From Dyadobacter sp. CY323 (GTDB taxonomy: Bacteria > Bacteroidota > Bacteroidia > Cytophagales > Spirosomataceae): a stretch of 64,000 bases of DNA. Of the stretch, positions 25,439-34,535 are shown in pieces. A model generated the notes under the pieces. It saw only the letters and a list, made by a program, of their open reading frames with translations. It did not search any database and was not told the DNA's origin. Every line of letters begins with the position of its first letter. Position 1 is the stretch's first letter. The translations under genes were made by a program, and so were the position numbers. The stretch lies in contig NZ_JAJUXH010000008.1 in NCBI RefSeq assembly GCF_021390245.1, positions 32,524-96,523 on the forward strand, in the 5' to 3' direction.

Positions 25439-28400
25439 ATGAATAAATTCATTCGTGGAATCGTGGGGTTTTCTTTGAAAAACCGGTTCTTCATATTTTT
25501 TATGACAGGTCTGCTGATCGTGGCCGGCGTTGTCAGTTACCGGGACACACCGCTGGAAGCATTTCCGGACGTGACCAATACGCAGATCATCATCGTCACT
25601 CAATGGAATGGCCGGAGCGCGGAGGAGATCGAACGGTTTGTGACCGTGCCGATTGAAGTAGCGATGAATTCCGTCCAACAAAAATCCAATGTGCGGAGTA
25701 CCACCATGTTCGGTCTGAGCATTATCAAGATCATTTTTGATGACGGTGTGGAAGACTTTTTCGCCCGACAACAGGTTAATAATCAACTCCGTAACATCTC
25801 ATTGCCCGATGGCGTGGAGCCGGACGTTCAGCCACCATACGGCCCTACCGGTGAAATATTCAGATATACATTAAAAAGCGAGGACCGCGATAGCCGCGAC
25901 CTGCTCACATTGCAGAGCTGGGTGATCGACCGCCAGCTTCGGAGCATACCGGGAGTGGCCGATGTAGTGGCTTTCGGGGGTAGGGAGAAGATTTACGAAG
26001 TGCAGGTAAACCCTACCAAGCTTGCCAAATACAACATTACGCCGCTGGAAGTATACCAGGCTGTAACCAAAAGCAATATCAATGTCGGCGGCGATGTGAT
26101 CGAGAAAAACGGCCAGGCTTACGTGGTGAGGGGGATTGGTCTTTTAAACTCCATTCCGGACATTCAAAATATCATTGTAGAGTTTGTAAAGGATAATCCG
26201 GTTCTGGTGCGGGACGTGGCCGATGTTAAAGAGTCGGATATGCCGCGGGTCGGGCAGGTAGGGCTGGATGAAAATGACGACGTCGTCGAGGGGATTGTGG
26301 TGCAGCGGAAAGGTGAAAATCCGAGTGAAGTACTTGCACGTATAAAGGAGAAGGTTCAGGAATTAAACACGAAAATCTTGCCACCCGATGTGAAGATGGT
26401 GACATTTTACGACCGTGATAATCTGATCGAATTCTGCGCTCATACCGTAAAACACAACCTCATCGAAGGCATTGTACTGGTGACCGTCATCGTGTTTGTG
26501 TTCATGGCTGACTGGCGCACGACCGTGATCGTTTCCATTATCATTCCCCTGGCCCTGCTTTTCGCATTTATGTGTTTAAAGTTAAAAGGCATGTCCGCGA
26601 ATTTATTGTCGATGGGGGCGATTGACTTCGGGATTATCATAGATGGAGCCGTGGTGATGGTCGAAGGAATTTTCGTCGCGCTGGATCATTTGGCACATCG
26701 GAATGGAATGGATCGATATAATAAGCTCTCGAAGCTGGGACTTATCAAGAAAACCGGCGGAGAACTTGGAAAGGCTATTTTCTTTTCCAAACTCATTATT
26801 ATCACTGCATTAATACCCATTTTCAGCTTCCAGAAAGTGGAGGGAAAAATGTTTACCCCACTGGCTTATACGTTGGGTTTTGCATTGCTTGGTGCCCTGC
26901 TTTATACGCTAACGCTCGTTCCGGTACTCTGTTCGATCCTGTTGAAAAAGAACGTGCGGGAAAAAAGTAATCCGATTGTCCGGTTCTTTGACCGTGCGGT
27001 TTCTGGCGGATTTGAATGGTGTTATGCGCGCAAAAAGCTCAGTATCTTCCTCGCAACCGCATTTCTTTTAGTCAGTTTGTTTTCGGCCAAATTTTTGGGG
27101 ACTGAATTTTTACCTACACTAAATGAAGGCGCATTGTGGGTGGAAGCGAAAATGCCGATGAGCAGTTCATTGAACGAAACCATCAAAATGGTAACCATAC
27201 TTCGATCCAAACTGAATGAGTTTCCGGAAGTAAATGGCGTACTCTCCCAAACAGGCCGCTCCAACGATGGTACCGATCCATCGGGTTTCTATTACGTTCA
27301 AATGCAGGTGAATTTAAAACCAAAAGATGAATGGAAACGGAAAATCACCCAGGATCAGCTGATCGAGGAAATGGATACCAAACTGAAACAATTTCAGGGG
27401 ATCAATTACAATTATTCGCAGCCTATCATCGATAATGTGGCCGAAGCCGTGGCAGGTATGAATGCGAGTAATGCGGTAAAAATCTACGGCGACGACCTAG
27501 AAACGCTGAATACCAAGGCCAATGAAGTATTGGAGGCGATCAAAGATGTACCCGGGATCAAAGACGTAGGTATTTTACGGAATATCGGTCAGCCGGAAAT
27601 AAGCGTCATGCTCCACGATCATCAAATGGCACAATACGGAGTCAGTATCGCAGATGCACAGGCCGTGATTGAAATGGCGATTGGCGGAAAAACAGCATCC
27701 ATTCTATACGAAGGTGAACGTAAGTTTGACATCCGGCTTCGCTACGAGCAGCAGTACCGCAGCACGGTCGAGAACATACAGCAACTGATGGTACCGACAC
27801 TCACCGGAGGTAAAATACCATTAAAGGAAATATCATCGATCAAGACCGTCACCGGGCCTGCATTCGTTTACCGCGACAATAATAAACGGTTTATCGGGGT
27901 CAAATTCTCGGTTCGCGAACGCGATTTGGGAAGTACGATTGCCGATGCGCAAAACCGCGTAAAACCGCTTTTAAAAACACTTCCAAAAGGATATTCGGTA
28001 AACTGGTCGGGAGAATTTGAAAATCAGGTGAGAGCTACCGCACGATTAGGTCAAGTGGTTCCCATTAGCTTAATCGGCATTTTCATCTTGCTTTTCATCA
28101 TGTTCAGCAATGCGAAAGACGCCGGGCTGGTGCTCATCAATGTGCCCTTTGCATTGATCGGCGGGATACTTGCCTTGCACGTCACACACATGAATTTCGG
28201 AATATCCGCGGGTGTTGGGTTTATCGCATTGTTTGGGTTATGCGTGCAAAATGGAGTGATCCTGATTTCGGTATTTAATAAAAACCTCGCAGCCCGGATG
28301 TCGTTGGATGAGGCCATCAGGGAAGGTGTGAAATCCAGGATACGGCCGGTGATCATGACTGCATTAATGGCCGCGATCGGGTTATTGCCAGCGGCTACCT

Positions 28401-28555
28401 CGACAGGTATAGGATCGGAAACTCAAAAGCCTTTGGCGATTGTCGTGATCGGCGGGCTTATTACGGCCACCGTTTTGACATTACTCGTTTTTCCGATCAT
28501 ATATGCATTTTCCAATCGCAAAATCGGAACTTCCCGTGTCGAAAGTCTTGAATAA
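25439..28555 (+). CDS. HME-family RND metal efflux pump (CusA/CzcA type)
   Basis: A 1038-residue inner-membrane proton antiporter with 12 membrane helices and two large periplasmic loops. The TM4 signature DFGIIIDGAVVMVEG (about 398-412) with its two acidic residues is that of heavy-metal-efflux RND proteins, as is the C-terminal GIGSETQKPLAIVVIGG. The family exports monovalent (Cu, Ag) or divalent (Zn, Co, Cd) cations; which one cannot be read safely. It is the third gene of the operon, separated from the adaptor by a 264-base spacer filled with heptamer repeats. It ends 25 bases before the convergent kinase gene. Confidence 0.93.
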   Translation: MNKFIRGIVGFSLKNRFFIFFMTGLLIVAGVVSYRDTPLEAFPDVTNTQIIIVTQWNGRSAEEIERFVTVPIEVAMNSVQQKSNVRSTTMFGLSIIKIIFDDGVEDFFARQQVNNQLRNISLPDGVEPDVQPPYGPTGEIFRYTLKSEDRDSRDLLTLQSWVIDRQLRSIPGVADVVAFGGREKIYEVQVNPTKLAKYNITPLEVYQAVTKSNINVGGDVIEKNGQAYVVRGIGLLNSIPDIQNIIVEFVKDNPVLVRDVADVKESDMPRVGQVGLDENDDVVEGIVVQRKGENPSEVLARIKEKVQELNTKILPPDVKMVTFYDRDNLIEFCAHTVKHNLIEGIVLVTVIVFVFMADWRTTVIVSIIIPLALLFAFMCLKLKGMSANLLSMGAIDFGIIIDGAVVMVEGIFVALDHLAHRNGMDRYNKLSKLGLIKKTGGELGKAIFFSKLIIITALIPIFSFQKVEGKMFTPLAYTLGFALLGALLYTLTLVPVLCSILLKKNVREKSNPIVRFFDRAVSGGFEWCYARKKLSIFLATAFLLVSLFSAKFLGTEFLPTLNEGALWVEAKMPMSSSLNETIKMVTILRSKLNEFPEVNGVLSQTGRSNDGTDPSGFYYVQMQVNLKPKDEWKRKITQDQLIEEMDTKLKQFQGINYNYSQPIIDNVAEAVAGMNASNAVKIYGDDLETLNTKANEVLEAIKDVPGIKDVGILRNIGQPEISVMLHDHQMAQYGVSIADAQAVIEMAIGGKTASILYEGERKFDIRLRYEQQYRSTVENIQQLMVPTLTGGKIPLKEISSIKTVTGPAFVYRDNNKRFIGVKFSVRERDLGSTIADAQNRVKPLLKTLPKGYSVNWSGEFENQVRATARLGQVVPISLIGIFILLFIMFSNAKDAGLVLINVPFALIGGILALHVTHMNFGISAGVGFIALFGLCVQNGVILISVFNKNLAARMSLDEAIREGVKSRIRPVIMTALMAAIGLLPAATSTGIGSETQKPLAIVVIGGLITATVLTLLVFPIIYAFSNRKIGTSRVESLE

Positions 28556-28580
28556 GTTCAGATTTTCAGGAAAGTCCGGC

Positions 28581-30011
28581 TTATTTAGTAACCTGAAAAC
28601 TGATCGTAAACGTGGTTCCAACCCCCACTTCCGATTGTACGTCGATCCGGCCGTGGTGCGCGTGGATGATGCTCATGGTGGTGGAAAGTCCAATACCCAT
28701 TCCATTGTTTTTACCAGTGAAATAAGGTTCGAAAATCCGGTCCATATGTTCTTCGCTGATGCCCGAGCCATTGTCCGAGAAAATAACCAGAATCGCATCT
28801 CCCTGGTTTTTGGTGGTAATACGAAGAATGCCCCGGTCCTCCTCCATCGCCTCGATCGCATTTGTGATCAGGTTAAGAAAGGCCATTTGTAAAGAAACCG
28901 AGTCGAGGGGGAGTACCAACTCCTCTTCGGCAAACTGACTCACGATCTGAATGCGTTTGAGTTGTACCCGGTCCAGCGCAGCGCCGATCGACTCGCGGAG
29001 TACCAAATGCACCGAATTATCGACCAACTCAATGTCTGCCGAGGTAGAAGGCTGCAGTAACTGCGTGATCAGATCGTTGATTCGGGTACAGTTACGCTTG
29101 ATGATTTGTGTATAAAACTTCTGATCCTCATCGACCAGCTCCATTTCAAGCTGTTCGGCGGAGAGATTCACATTAGTCAGAGGATTGCGAACTTCATGGG
29201 CCAGCATTCGTACCAAACGGTCGGTAACGGCCATTTTTTCAGAAAATAACCGCTCTCTTTCGGATTGCTTTCTGGCGGTCATATCGTGTAATCGTCCCTG
29301 TATATACGGATGATTGTCGTCGAACTCAACGGTGGCCGAAAACAAGCAGTATTTTTTGTCCGAATCACGTGTCTGCAGCTTCACCTCATGGTCGTGAATC
29401 GAATGCTCCTCAATGTTGTTCCACAAAACCGTGAACTGGGGGTCTTCAATCAGGTCGAGGATGTTTCGGGAACGTAGCTCATCCTCGGCATACCCGGTAA
29501 GCACACTTCCGGACGCATTCAAATCAATGATGTTACCAGAAAGATCACTAATGAAAAGAAAGTCATTTGATTCCTCGAAAACCCGGCGGTACCGTCGCTC
29601 ACTGTGTTTTAATGCCTTCAACACCGAGGTTCTTTCCAAGGCATAACGAATGCTTCTTTCCAGCTTTTCAGCGTCCAGCTCGCTTTTGATCAGGTAATCC
29701 GTAGCGCCCAAACGCAGCGCTTCCACCGCGATTTTGGTATCTCCCTTTCCTGTGAGAAGTATTATCGGCTCTTCATATTCGAACTGACTTGTCAGCTCAA
29801 TCAGATCAATGCCGGTATTGCCACCAAGCAGGTAGTCAAAAAGATAGAGGTCGTATTTGTTGCTTCTGATTTTTTCTTCCGCATCCCTGAATGTCGCGCA
29901 CCAGGTAACATCAAACTTCCAGTTGATCAGATCCTGAAAATATTCTCTCGTCAAGAAGTAATCATCCTCATCGTCATCGACAAGAAGCACTTTGATAATT
30001 CTGTTATTCAT
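28581..30011 (-). CDS. Hybrid REC-PAS histidine kinase of the rpoN operon
   Basis: A soluble protein of 476 residues. Order: an N-terminal receiver domain (acidic triad near 12-16, phospho-acceptor D59), a PAS domain (about 140-255, FEESNDFLFISDLSGNII), a HisKA domain with the motif MLAHEVRNPLTNV, and a HATPase domain (FSDNGSGI and GMGIGLSTTMSI). There are no membrane helices, so it senses a cytoplasmic signal or receives phosphate from another kinase through its own receiver. It follows the NtrC-type regulator by 24 bases and is its likely partner. Its stop is 25 bases from the convergent efflux pump gene, but that closeness does not show a link. Confidence 0.9.
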   Translation of the reverse strand: MNNRIIKVLLVDDDEDDYFLTREYFQDLINWKFDVTWCATFRDAEEKIRSNKYDLYLFDYLLGGNTGIDLIELTSQFEYEEPIILLTGKGDTKIAVEALRLGATDYLIKSELDAEKLERSIRYALERTSVLKALKHSERRYRRVFEESNDFLFISDLSGNIIDLNASGSVLTGYAEDELRSRNILDLIEDPQFTVLWNNIEEHSIHDHEVKLQTRDSDKKYCLFSATVEFDDNHPYIQGRLHDMTARKQSERERLFSEKMAVTDRLVRMLAHEVRNPLTNVNLSAEQLEMELVDEDQKFYTQIIKRNCTRINDLITQLLQPSTSADIELVDNSVHLVLRESIGAALDRVQLKRIQIVSQFAEEELVLPLDSVSLQMAFLNLITNAIEAMEEDRGILRITTKNQGDAILVIFSDNGSGISEEHMDRIFEPYFTGKNNGMGIGLSTTMSIIHAHHGRIDVQSEVGVGTTFTISFQVTK

Positions 30012-30035
30012 CCCAAATCGGCCATATCACCCCAA

Positions 30036-31490
30036 CTAAATATCAAACTGCTTCATTTTATTATACAACGTCTTTCGATCGATGTTTAATAAACGGGCGG
30101 CCTTGCTTTTATTAAAATTCACATCGCGCAGCACCTGCATAATCATATCGTATTCCGCCTCGTTGGCAACGGTCTTCAGGCTGGGTTTGGAATCGTCGCC
30201 ATCCGTTGTGTCGGTGACGTTGGAGCTCACCGAACTCTGCGTAACTGGTTCTTCATCAAGATCTTTCAGTTTCCGGTAATTCACGATCTCAAATGGAAGT
30301 GCTTTTTCTTCGATTAAATCACCATCTGAAAGAAGCGTCGCACGTTTGATCACGTTTTTCAATTCCCTGAGATTTCCCGGCCAGGAATAGTTGAGGAAGT
30401 CACTTTTAACTTCATCAGAAAATCCGCTCACATTCTTGCCGAGCTCGGCATTAGTCGTGTCCAGAAACGTGTTTGCAAAGAGCATCAGGTCGTCTTTCCG
30501 GTTTCTGAGTGCAGGGACTTCGATTGTAAATTCATTAAAACGGTAATACAAATCCTCCCTAAACTTGCCATTCTTAGCTGATTCAAGAAGTCGCTCGTTA
30601 CTGGCTACGATAATCCGTACATCCAGATCAATTTCTTTTGACCCACCGATCCGGCGCATTTTACGCTCCTGCACAACCCGCAACAAAGCCACCTGTATTT
30701 CATAAGAAAGGTTGGAAACCTCATCCAGAAACAGTGTACCTCCATTCGCCATCTCAAAATGGCCGATCTTAGTTTGTAAAGCACCTGTAAATGATCCTTT
30801 TTCGTGCCCGAATAACTCGCTACCAGCCAGTTCCTTTGAAATCGCGCCGCAGTCCATTGCCACAAAAGGCATGTCTTTTCTCCGTGATCGGTTGTGGATC
30901 TCCTGTGCGATCGCCTCTTTACCTGATCCGCTTTCGCCATAGATGATCACACTAAAATTCGTCGGCGCCACCAGGTCCACCTGTCTGAACAGATTATCTG
31001 AAATCTCGCTCTGGCCCATTACATAGCCTGCTTTTGTTCTCAGGCTACTTTTACGACTAGGCTTAGGGTTTTCGGAAGTTTGCCCGCCAACCGGAGTGCT
31101 GTACTCCATTTCATCATTTCCGGCAGCCTCTGCATCCGCAATGGCCTTTTTAACGGTCACTAAAATCTCGTCCGGGAAAAGTGGCTTGGTGATGTAATCG
31201 TACGCACCGAGCTTCATTACACTCACAGCGACTTTAATGTCTGAATAGCCTGTGATAATCAATACCGGCACATTTGGCCTTTTGGCTTTGATGGCGGTAA
31301 GAAGTTCGGTACCCGTAATATCCCCTAAACGGAAGTCTGTCATAACCAGGTCCGGTGAGATCGAATCGATCAACGCCAGTCCATCTTTACCGTTTTGGGC
31401 CGTTTCAACTATAAAATCATTCTTAGATAAAAATCTCTTCAACAGGAAGCAGATATCTGCCTCATCATCAACAACAACAATTTTTTTCAT
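30036..31490 (-). CDS. NtrC-family sigma-54 response regulator
   Basis: A 484-residue regulator: receiver domain (D52 in MTDFRLGD, Lys in TKPLFP), AAA+ domain with Walker A GESGSGKE (about 183-190), sigma-54 contact loop GSFTGA, Walker B GTLFLDEVSNL, and a C-terminal Fis-type helix-turn-helix (LRDVNFNKSKAARLLNIDRK and following). It begins 20 bases after rpoN and is followed by the hybrid kinase, so sigma factor, activator and kinase form one operon. It should activate sigma-54 promoters when phosphorylated; the targets are unknown. Confidence 0.93.
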   Translation of the reverse strand: MKKIVVVDDEADICFLLKRFLSKNDFIVETAQNGKDGLALIDSISPDLVMTDFRLGDITGTELLTAIKAKRPNVPVLIITGYSDIKVAVSVMKLGAYDYITKPLFPDEILVTVKKAIADAEAAGNDEMEYSTPVGGQTSENPKPSRKSSLRTKAGYVMGQSEISDNLFRQVDLVAPTNFSVIIYGESGSGKEAIAQEIHNRSRRKDMPFVAMDCGAISKELAGSELFGHEKGSFTGALQTKIGHFEMANGGTLFLDEVSNLSYEIQVALLRVVQERKMRRIGGSKEIDLDVRIIVASNERLLESAKNGKFREDLYYRFNEFTIEVPALRNRKDDLMLFANTFLDTTNAELGKNVSGFSDEVKSDFLNYSWPGNLRELKNVIKRATLLSDGDLIEEKALPFEIVNYRKLKDLDEEPVTQSSVSSNVTDTTDGDDSKPSLKTVANEAEYDMIMQVLRDVNFNKSKAARLLNIDRKTLYNKMKQFDI

Positions 31491-31510
31491 GCAGGTCGTA
31501 GGGCTTAATT

Positions 31511-32956
31511 TTAAATGGTAACTCTCAATCTTGCAGTCGGGATATTCAGTTGTTCCCGGTATTTTGCGACCGTACGTCTGGCAACAGAATAGCCTTTTTC
31601 AGAAAGCATATCTGTGATCTGCTGGTCATTATATGGATGTCTTTTATCTTCCTCCCCAACAATCTCCCGGATTGCTTCCTGGATCTCGCGGTTAGAAACT
31701 TCGGTACCATCCTCATTCGTTACTCCTTCTGTAAACAAATCTTTCAGCAATACAATCCCGAATGGGGTTTGAACATATTTATTCGTCGTCACCCGTGAAA
31801 CCGTAGAAATGTCCATGTCGATGATCTCCGCCACATCTTTGAGGATCATCGGGCGCAATTTTTTGATATCGCCAGTCTGAAAGTAATCGTATTGAAGTCT
31901 TACAATCGCTTTTAATGTACTCAGCATGGTGTTTTCCCGTTGCTTGATCGCATCGATAAACCACTTGGCCGAGTTCATTTTATTTTTCAGGAACTGATTG
32001 GTTGCCTTATCATTTTTCTGTTCGGCCATTTGGGTAAAAAGCTTGTTCAGCTTTAATGCAGGGCTGTTTCCCCAGGTTAGCTGCACTTCGATCTCACCAT
32101 CCTCGGCATACCACAGCATGAAGTCGGGTTTGATGCTTTCATTTACGATCGAATCGTTTCGCAGCCCGGAAGCAGGTTTCGGATTCAGCGCAGTGATGAG
32201 CGCAATGGCTTTTTTCAAAGACTCTTCGTCCAGCCCGGTAATGCGCATGATCTTGTCATAATTCCGGGAACCCAGTTCGTCGAAGGCGTCGCTAACGATC
32301 CGGTACGCCCATTTCCAGGTTTCATTGTGCGTCTCCATCCGGTTAAGCTGGATCAGCAGGCATTCTTTCAAATCTTTTGCTGCGATTCCGGCAGGATCGA
32401 GCTGCTGGATAATTTTCAGCATCGCATTCACCTCGTCCGTATCGATGAACATGCTGTTTGCAAACGAGATATCATCCGCAATCACTTCACTTTCCCGCCT
32501 CAGAAATCCGTCTTCATCAAGAGAATCAAGAATAAAATCGGCGACAAGTTGCTGCCTTTCATTAAGTCTCAGAAAATGAACCTGTTGTTTCAATTCATCC
32601 CGGAATGAGATCGTTTCGACCATCGGCCGGGTATAAAGTTCATTGTCTGCCGATTGATTATTTGCGTATGTCTTATAGTCCGGAATATCGTCGTCTCTGA
32701 ACTCGTCCCAATCGTAATAATCCTGGACCGAGCTATCTTCACCGGCATTTTTGGGATCATCCGGATCCTGGAACTCATCGGTACTGTCTTCGGATGCATT
32801 CTCCTCTTTCCCTTCTTCTAATATGGGGTTTTCTTCTAATTCTTCTTTGATTCTCTGCTCAAGCTCCATCGTTGTCAAATGCAGAAGATTGAGCATCTGG
32901 ATCTGCAGAGGAGAGTATTTAAGGGTCTGTCTTTGCGTCTGCGTTTGTCTTTGCAT
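31511..32956 (-). CDS. rpoN: RNA polymerase sigma-54 factor
   Basis: Sigma-54 of 481 residues from the ATG at 32956. Region I is Gln/Leu-rich (TQRQTLKYSPLQIQMLNLLH), region II is acidic (about 50-85), then come the core-binding and helix-turn-helix domains, and the RpoN box VARRTVAKYREQ near the C-terminus that reads the -24 element. The frame continues 62 codons upstream of this ATG, but those residues do not resemble RpoN, which starts directly with the Gln-rich region. It leads an operon with an NtrC-type regulator and a kinase. No clear promoter was found upstream. Confidence 0.96.
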   Translation of the reverse strand: MQRQTQTQRQTLKYSPLQIQMLNLLHLTTMELEQRIKEELEENPILEEGKEENASEDSTDEFQDPDDPKNAGEDSSVQDYYDWDEFRDDDIPDYKTYANNQSADNELYTRPMVETISFRDELKQQVHFLRLNERQQLVADFILDSLDEDGFLRRESEVIADDISFANSMFIDTDEVNAMLKIIQQLDPAGIAAKDLKECLLIQLNRMETHNETWKWAYRIVSDAFDELGSRNYDKIMRITGLDEESLKKAIALITALNPKPASGLRNDSIVNESIKPDFMLWYAEDGEIEVQLTWGNSPALKLNKLFTQMAEQKNDKATNQFLKNKMNSAKWFIDAIKQRENTMLSTLKAIVRLQYDYFQTGDIKKLRPMILKDVAEIIDMDISTVSRVTTNKYVQTPFGIVLLKDLFTEGVTNEDGTEVSNREIQEAIREIVGEEDKRHPYNDQQITDMLSEKGYSVARRTVAKYREQLNIPTARLRVTI

Positions 32957-33435
32957 ATAGCAACCTGGGTAAATTTGTAATTGTCTTAATGCTTTAAATT
33001 TACGATTCTTTATCCAATCTATCTTAAATGCCCGACCAGGTTCATGTAAGATTGCGTAGTTATTTCCACAGACTGAGTACAATAAGTCAGAATGTAGAGC
33101 GAATCCACATTTACACTGGATTGTAAGCGTTTCCGGCTGCATTTTCCCGAAGCACGGTTCATGGAATACGCACTGAACAAATACGGGGCGAATCGCACAT
33201 CATCTGTTCACGTGCAGCACACGGAACGTGCTACATGTACCTGATAATCAGAATAATCTTCGCCAGACTTCTCTTAAAGATTCCTGCTGGCCGCTGTTTT
33301 AACTGCATGTTTCAAAAGATAAATGAACGCATTTTCGTGAAAATCGTCTCTGCAAATCAGTCCGGATTTACGGAGACAAAGAATTACTAAACAAAACCCT
33401 TGCCTATGAACGCATCGCCGGGAATGAGCAAACAA
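32957..33435. other. Intergenic region upstream of rpoN, about 480 bases without a gene
   Basis: No open frame with family features, no RNA gene and no clear TAnnTTTG box were seen on either strand. A short dyad AGCAC-N7-GTGCT occurs near 33220-33240. The region must contain the rpoN promoter on the minus strand. Confidence 0.5.
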
Positions 33436-33467
33436 CAAAAAACCCTTCTGTCAGGAAGGGTTTTTTG
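33436..33467. terminator. Intrinsic terminator
   Basis: A perfect 13-bp stem CAAAAAACCCTTC (33436-33448) / GAAGGGTTTTTTG (33455-33467) with a 6-base loop. On the minus strand it lies about 30 bases after the stop of the small gene at 33499-33807, with a T6 tract; the A/T symmetry makes it work from either side. Confidence 0.88.
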
Positions 33468-33498
33468 TAAGAATGTAAAATAAGAATGTAAAATATGA

Positions 33499-33807
33499 TC
33501 ACGAAGCGAGCCCAGGTTTCTCGTCGGTAACTTTCTTTACCCAGCGTAAGCCCTTTAACAACACTTCCCGGCCTTCTTCCACTCCATATTTCATAATCAC
33601 TTTCTCGACTATAACGGGAGCGATCAAATTCAGAGGTGCCGGAAGACCTTTTAAAAGCGTCTTTGATAACATATTCCTGACGCCGCTCGCTATTTCGGAT
33701 CCTGATTTCTCAGTACTACCTGCGAATATATCCTTGACGTAGTTCATCGGACTGCTTGTCGCTGACTTTGGCCCAGCCTTATGCGAAATATATGTTGCGC
33801 TATCCAT
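33499..33807 (-). CDS. Small hypothetical protein
   Basis: A protein of 102 residues from the ATG at 33807. Earlier in-frame starts (GTG 33837, ATG 33834) lie inside the stem of the terminator of the preceding gene, so I reject them. The first 45 residues are polar and Ser-rich; the rest is amphipathic with a Leu/Pro-rich stretch (LSKTLLKGLPAPLNLIAPVI) and a Lys/Glu-rich end. No family is recognised. Its neighbour upstream is a YtxH protein; both may belong to envelope or stress genes, which is only a guess. Confidence 0.6.
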   Translation of the reverse strand: MDSATYISHKAGPKSATSSPMNYVKDIFAGSTEKSGSEIASGVRNMLSKTLLKGLPAPLNLIAPVIVEKVIMKYGVEEGREVLLKGLRWVKKVTDEKPGLAS

Positions 33808-33820
33808 GTGATGTGTATTA

Positions 33821-33859
33821 AAAAATCCGGTCATCACTTAATGAGTGCAATGACCGGAT
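33821..33859 (-). terminator. Intrinsic terminator between the YtxH gene and the small gene
   Basis: The arms ATCCGGTCAT (33825-33834) and ATGACCGGAT (33850-33859) form a perfect 10-bp stem, extended by CACT/AGTG with a 2-base bulge; on the minus strand the stem is followed by T5 (A5 at 33821-33825 on the plus strand). It begins 8 bases after the YtxH stop codon. Confidence 0.85.
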
Positions 33860-33866
33860 CTGAATG

Positions 33867-34154
33867 TTATTGATATTTATTAACTTCTTCACGAGCGGCA
33901 TCGGTATACTCGGCAGCTTTGTTGGAAGCCTCATCCGCATATCTCTTACCTTCGTCTTTCAAATCTTCTACGGCACCTTCTGCTTTCGACTTGCTTTTTT
34001 CAAGCGCGTCGATCAGATCGGTTGCAAGACTGTTTGTTCTTTTCTTGATTTTCTTTCTGGTTTCATTACCATCTTCCGGCGCAAACAATAATCCGATAAC
34101 TGCACCGGCGATCGCCGCCGTTATAATCCCCAAAAACACTTTATTATTTGACAT
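33867..34154 (-). CDS. YtxH-domain protein
   Basis: A protein of 95 residues from the ATG at 34154: an N-terminal membrane helix (about 6-25, FLGIITAAIAGAVIGLLFAP) with the family's AGAVIGLLFAPEDGNETRKKI pattern, followed by a long charged helix rich in Lys, Glu and Ala. YtxH proteins are small membrane-anchored proteins linked to general stress in Firmicutes; in Bacteroidetes they are common and poorly studied. The longer frame upstream (to 34280) does not look coding. Confidence 0.85.
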   Translation of the reverse strand: MSNNKVFLGIITAAIAGAVIGLLFAPEDGNETRKKIKKRTNSLATDLIDALEKSKSKAEGAVEDLKDEGKRYADEASNKAAEYTDAAREEVNKYQ

Positions 34155-34535
34155 ATCTAAATGATTAATGTGAATAATTGCTTGTATAATGGAGTATCTC
34201 AAAAAATCCTGTACCAACCATTCGCACTCATGTCCATTACATGCCAAACTGTTGAATACCAGAACGCTAGGCAATACCATATCCGGCTTCCCATAGTTCG
34301 GGAACTCATCAGCCTGTAAATTTTAATTCCTAAACAGCGTAAAACAGGGACATCGGTTCTACACTGTCAGTATGAGTGGGCCAAGAGCTTTGAGCAACTT
34401 TTTCCTGCACAGACCGTCTGAGAAGCAGAATGGCAGGGTTATTGCTTTTGATACCTCGGATTCAAGTCTTAGAAAAGGAAAAGAATGAGAAACACCTCCG
34501 CAACCACGCAAAAATTCTATTTCTAACACAGCGCT
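34155..34535. other. Intergenic region between divergent genes, 381 bases
   Basis: It separates the divergent YtxH and orphan response-regulator genes. Apart from the sigma-54-like element listed separately at 34431-34446, I see no gene, RNA or repeat in it. Confidence 0.5.
34431..34446 (+). promoter_or_regulatory. Sigma-54-like -24/-12 promoter before the orphan response regulator
   Basis: TGGCAGGGTTATTGCT fits TGGCACG-N4-TTGCW with one mismatch (C to G at position 6): GG at 34432-34433 and GC at 34444-34445 are 10 bases apart and the -12 element TTGCT is perfect. Transcription would start near 34457, about 80 bases before the gene at 34536. Confidence 0.65.

Noticed and set aside
28561..28600. 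TTTTCAGG ... CCTGAAAA as terminator between the pump and the convergent kinase gene
   Set aside because: The loop is over 20 bases and the right arm lies inside the kinase coding end; without a T tract it is not convincing.
25439..30011. Functional link between the efflux pump and the convergent REC-PAS kinase
   Set aside because: They are only 25 bases apart, but on opposite strands; the kinase belongs to the rpoN operon and the pump already has its own two-component pair.
32957..33142. Extension of the rpoN frame by 62 codons
   Set aside because: The residues, including several Cys and basic clusters, do not resemble RpoN; the family starts with the Gln/Leu-rich region I directly at the ATG 32956.
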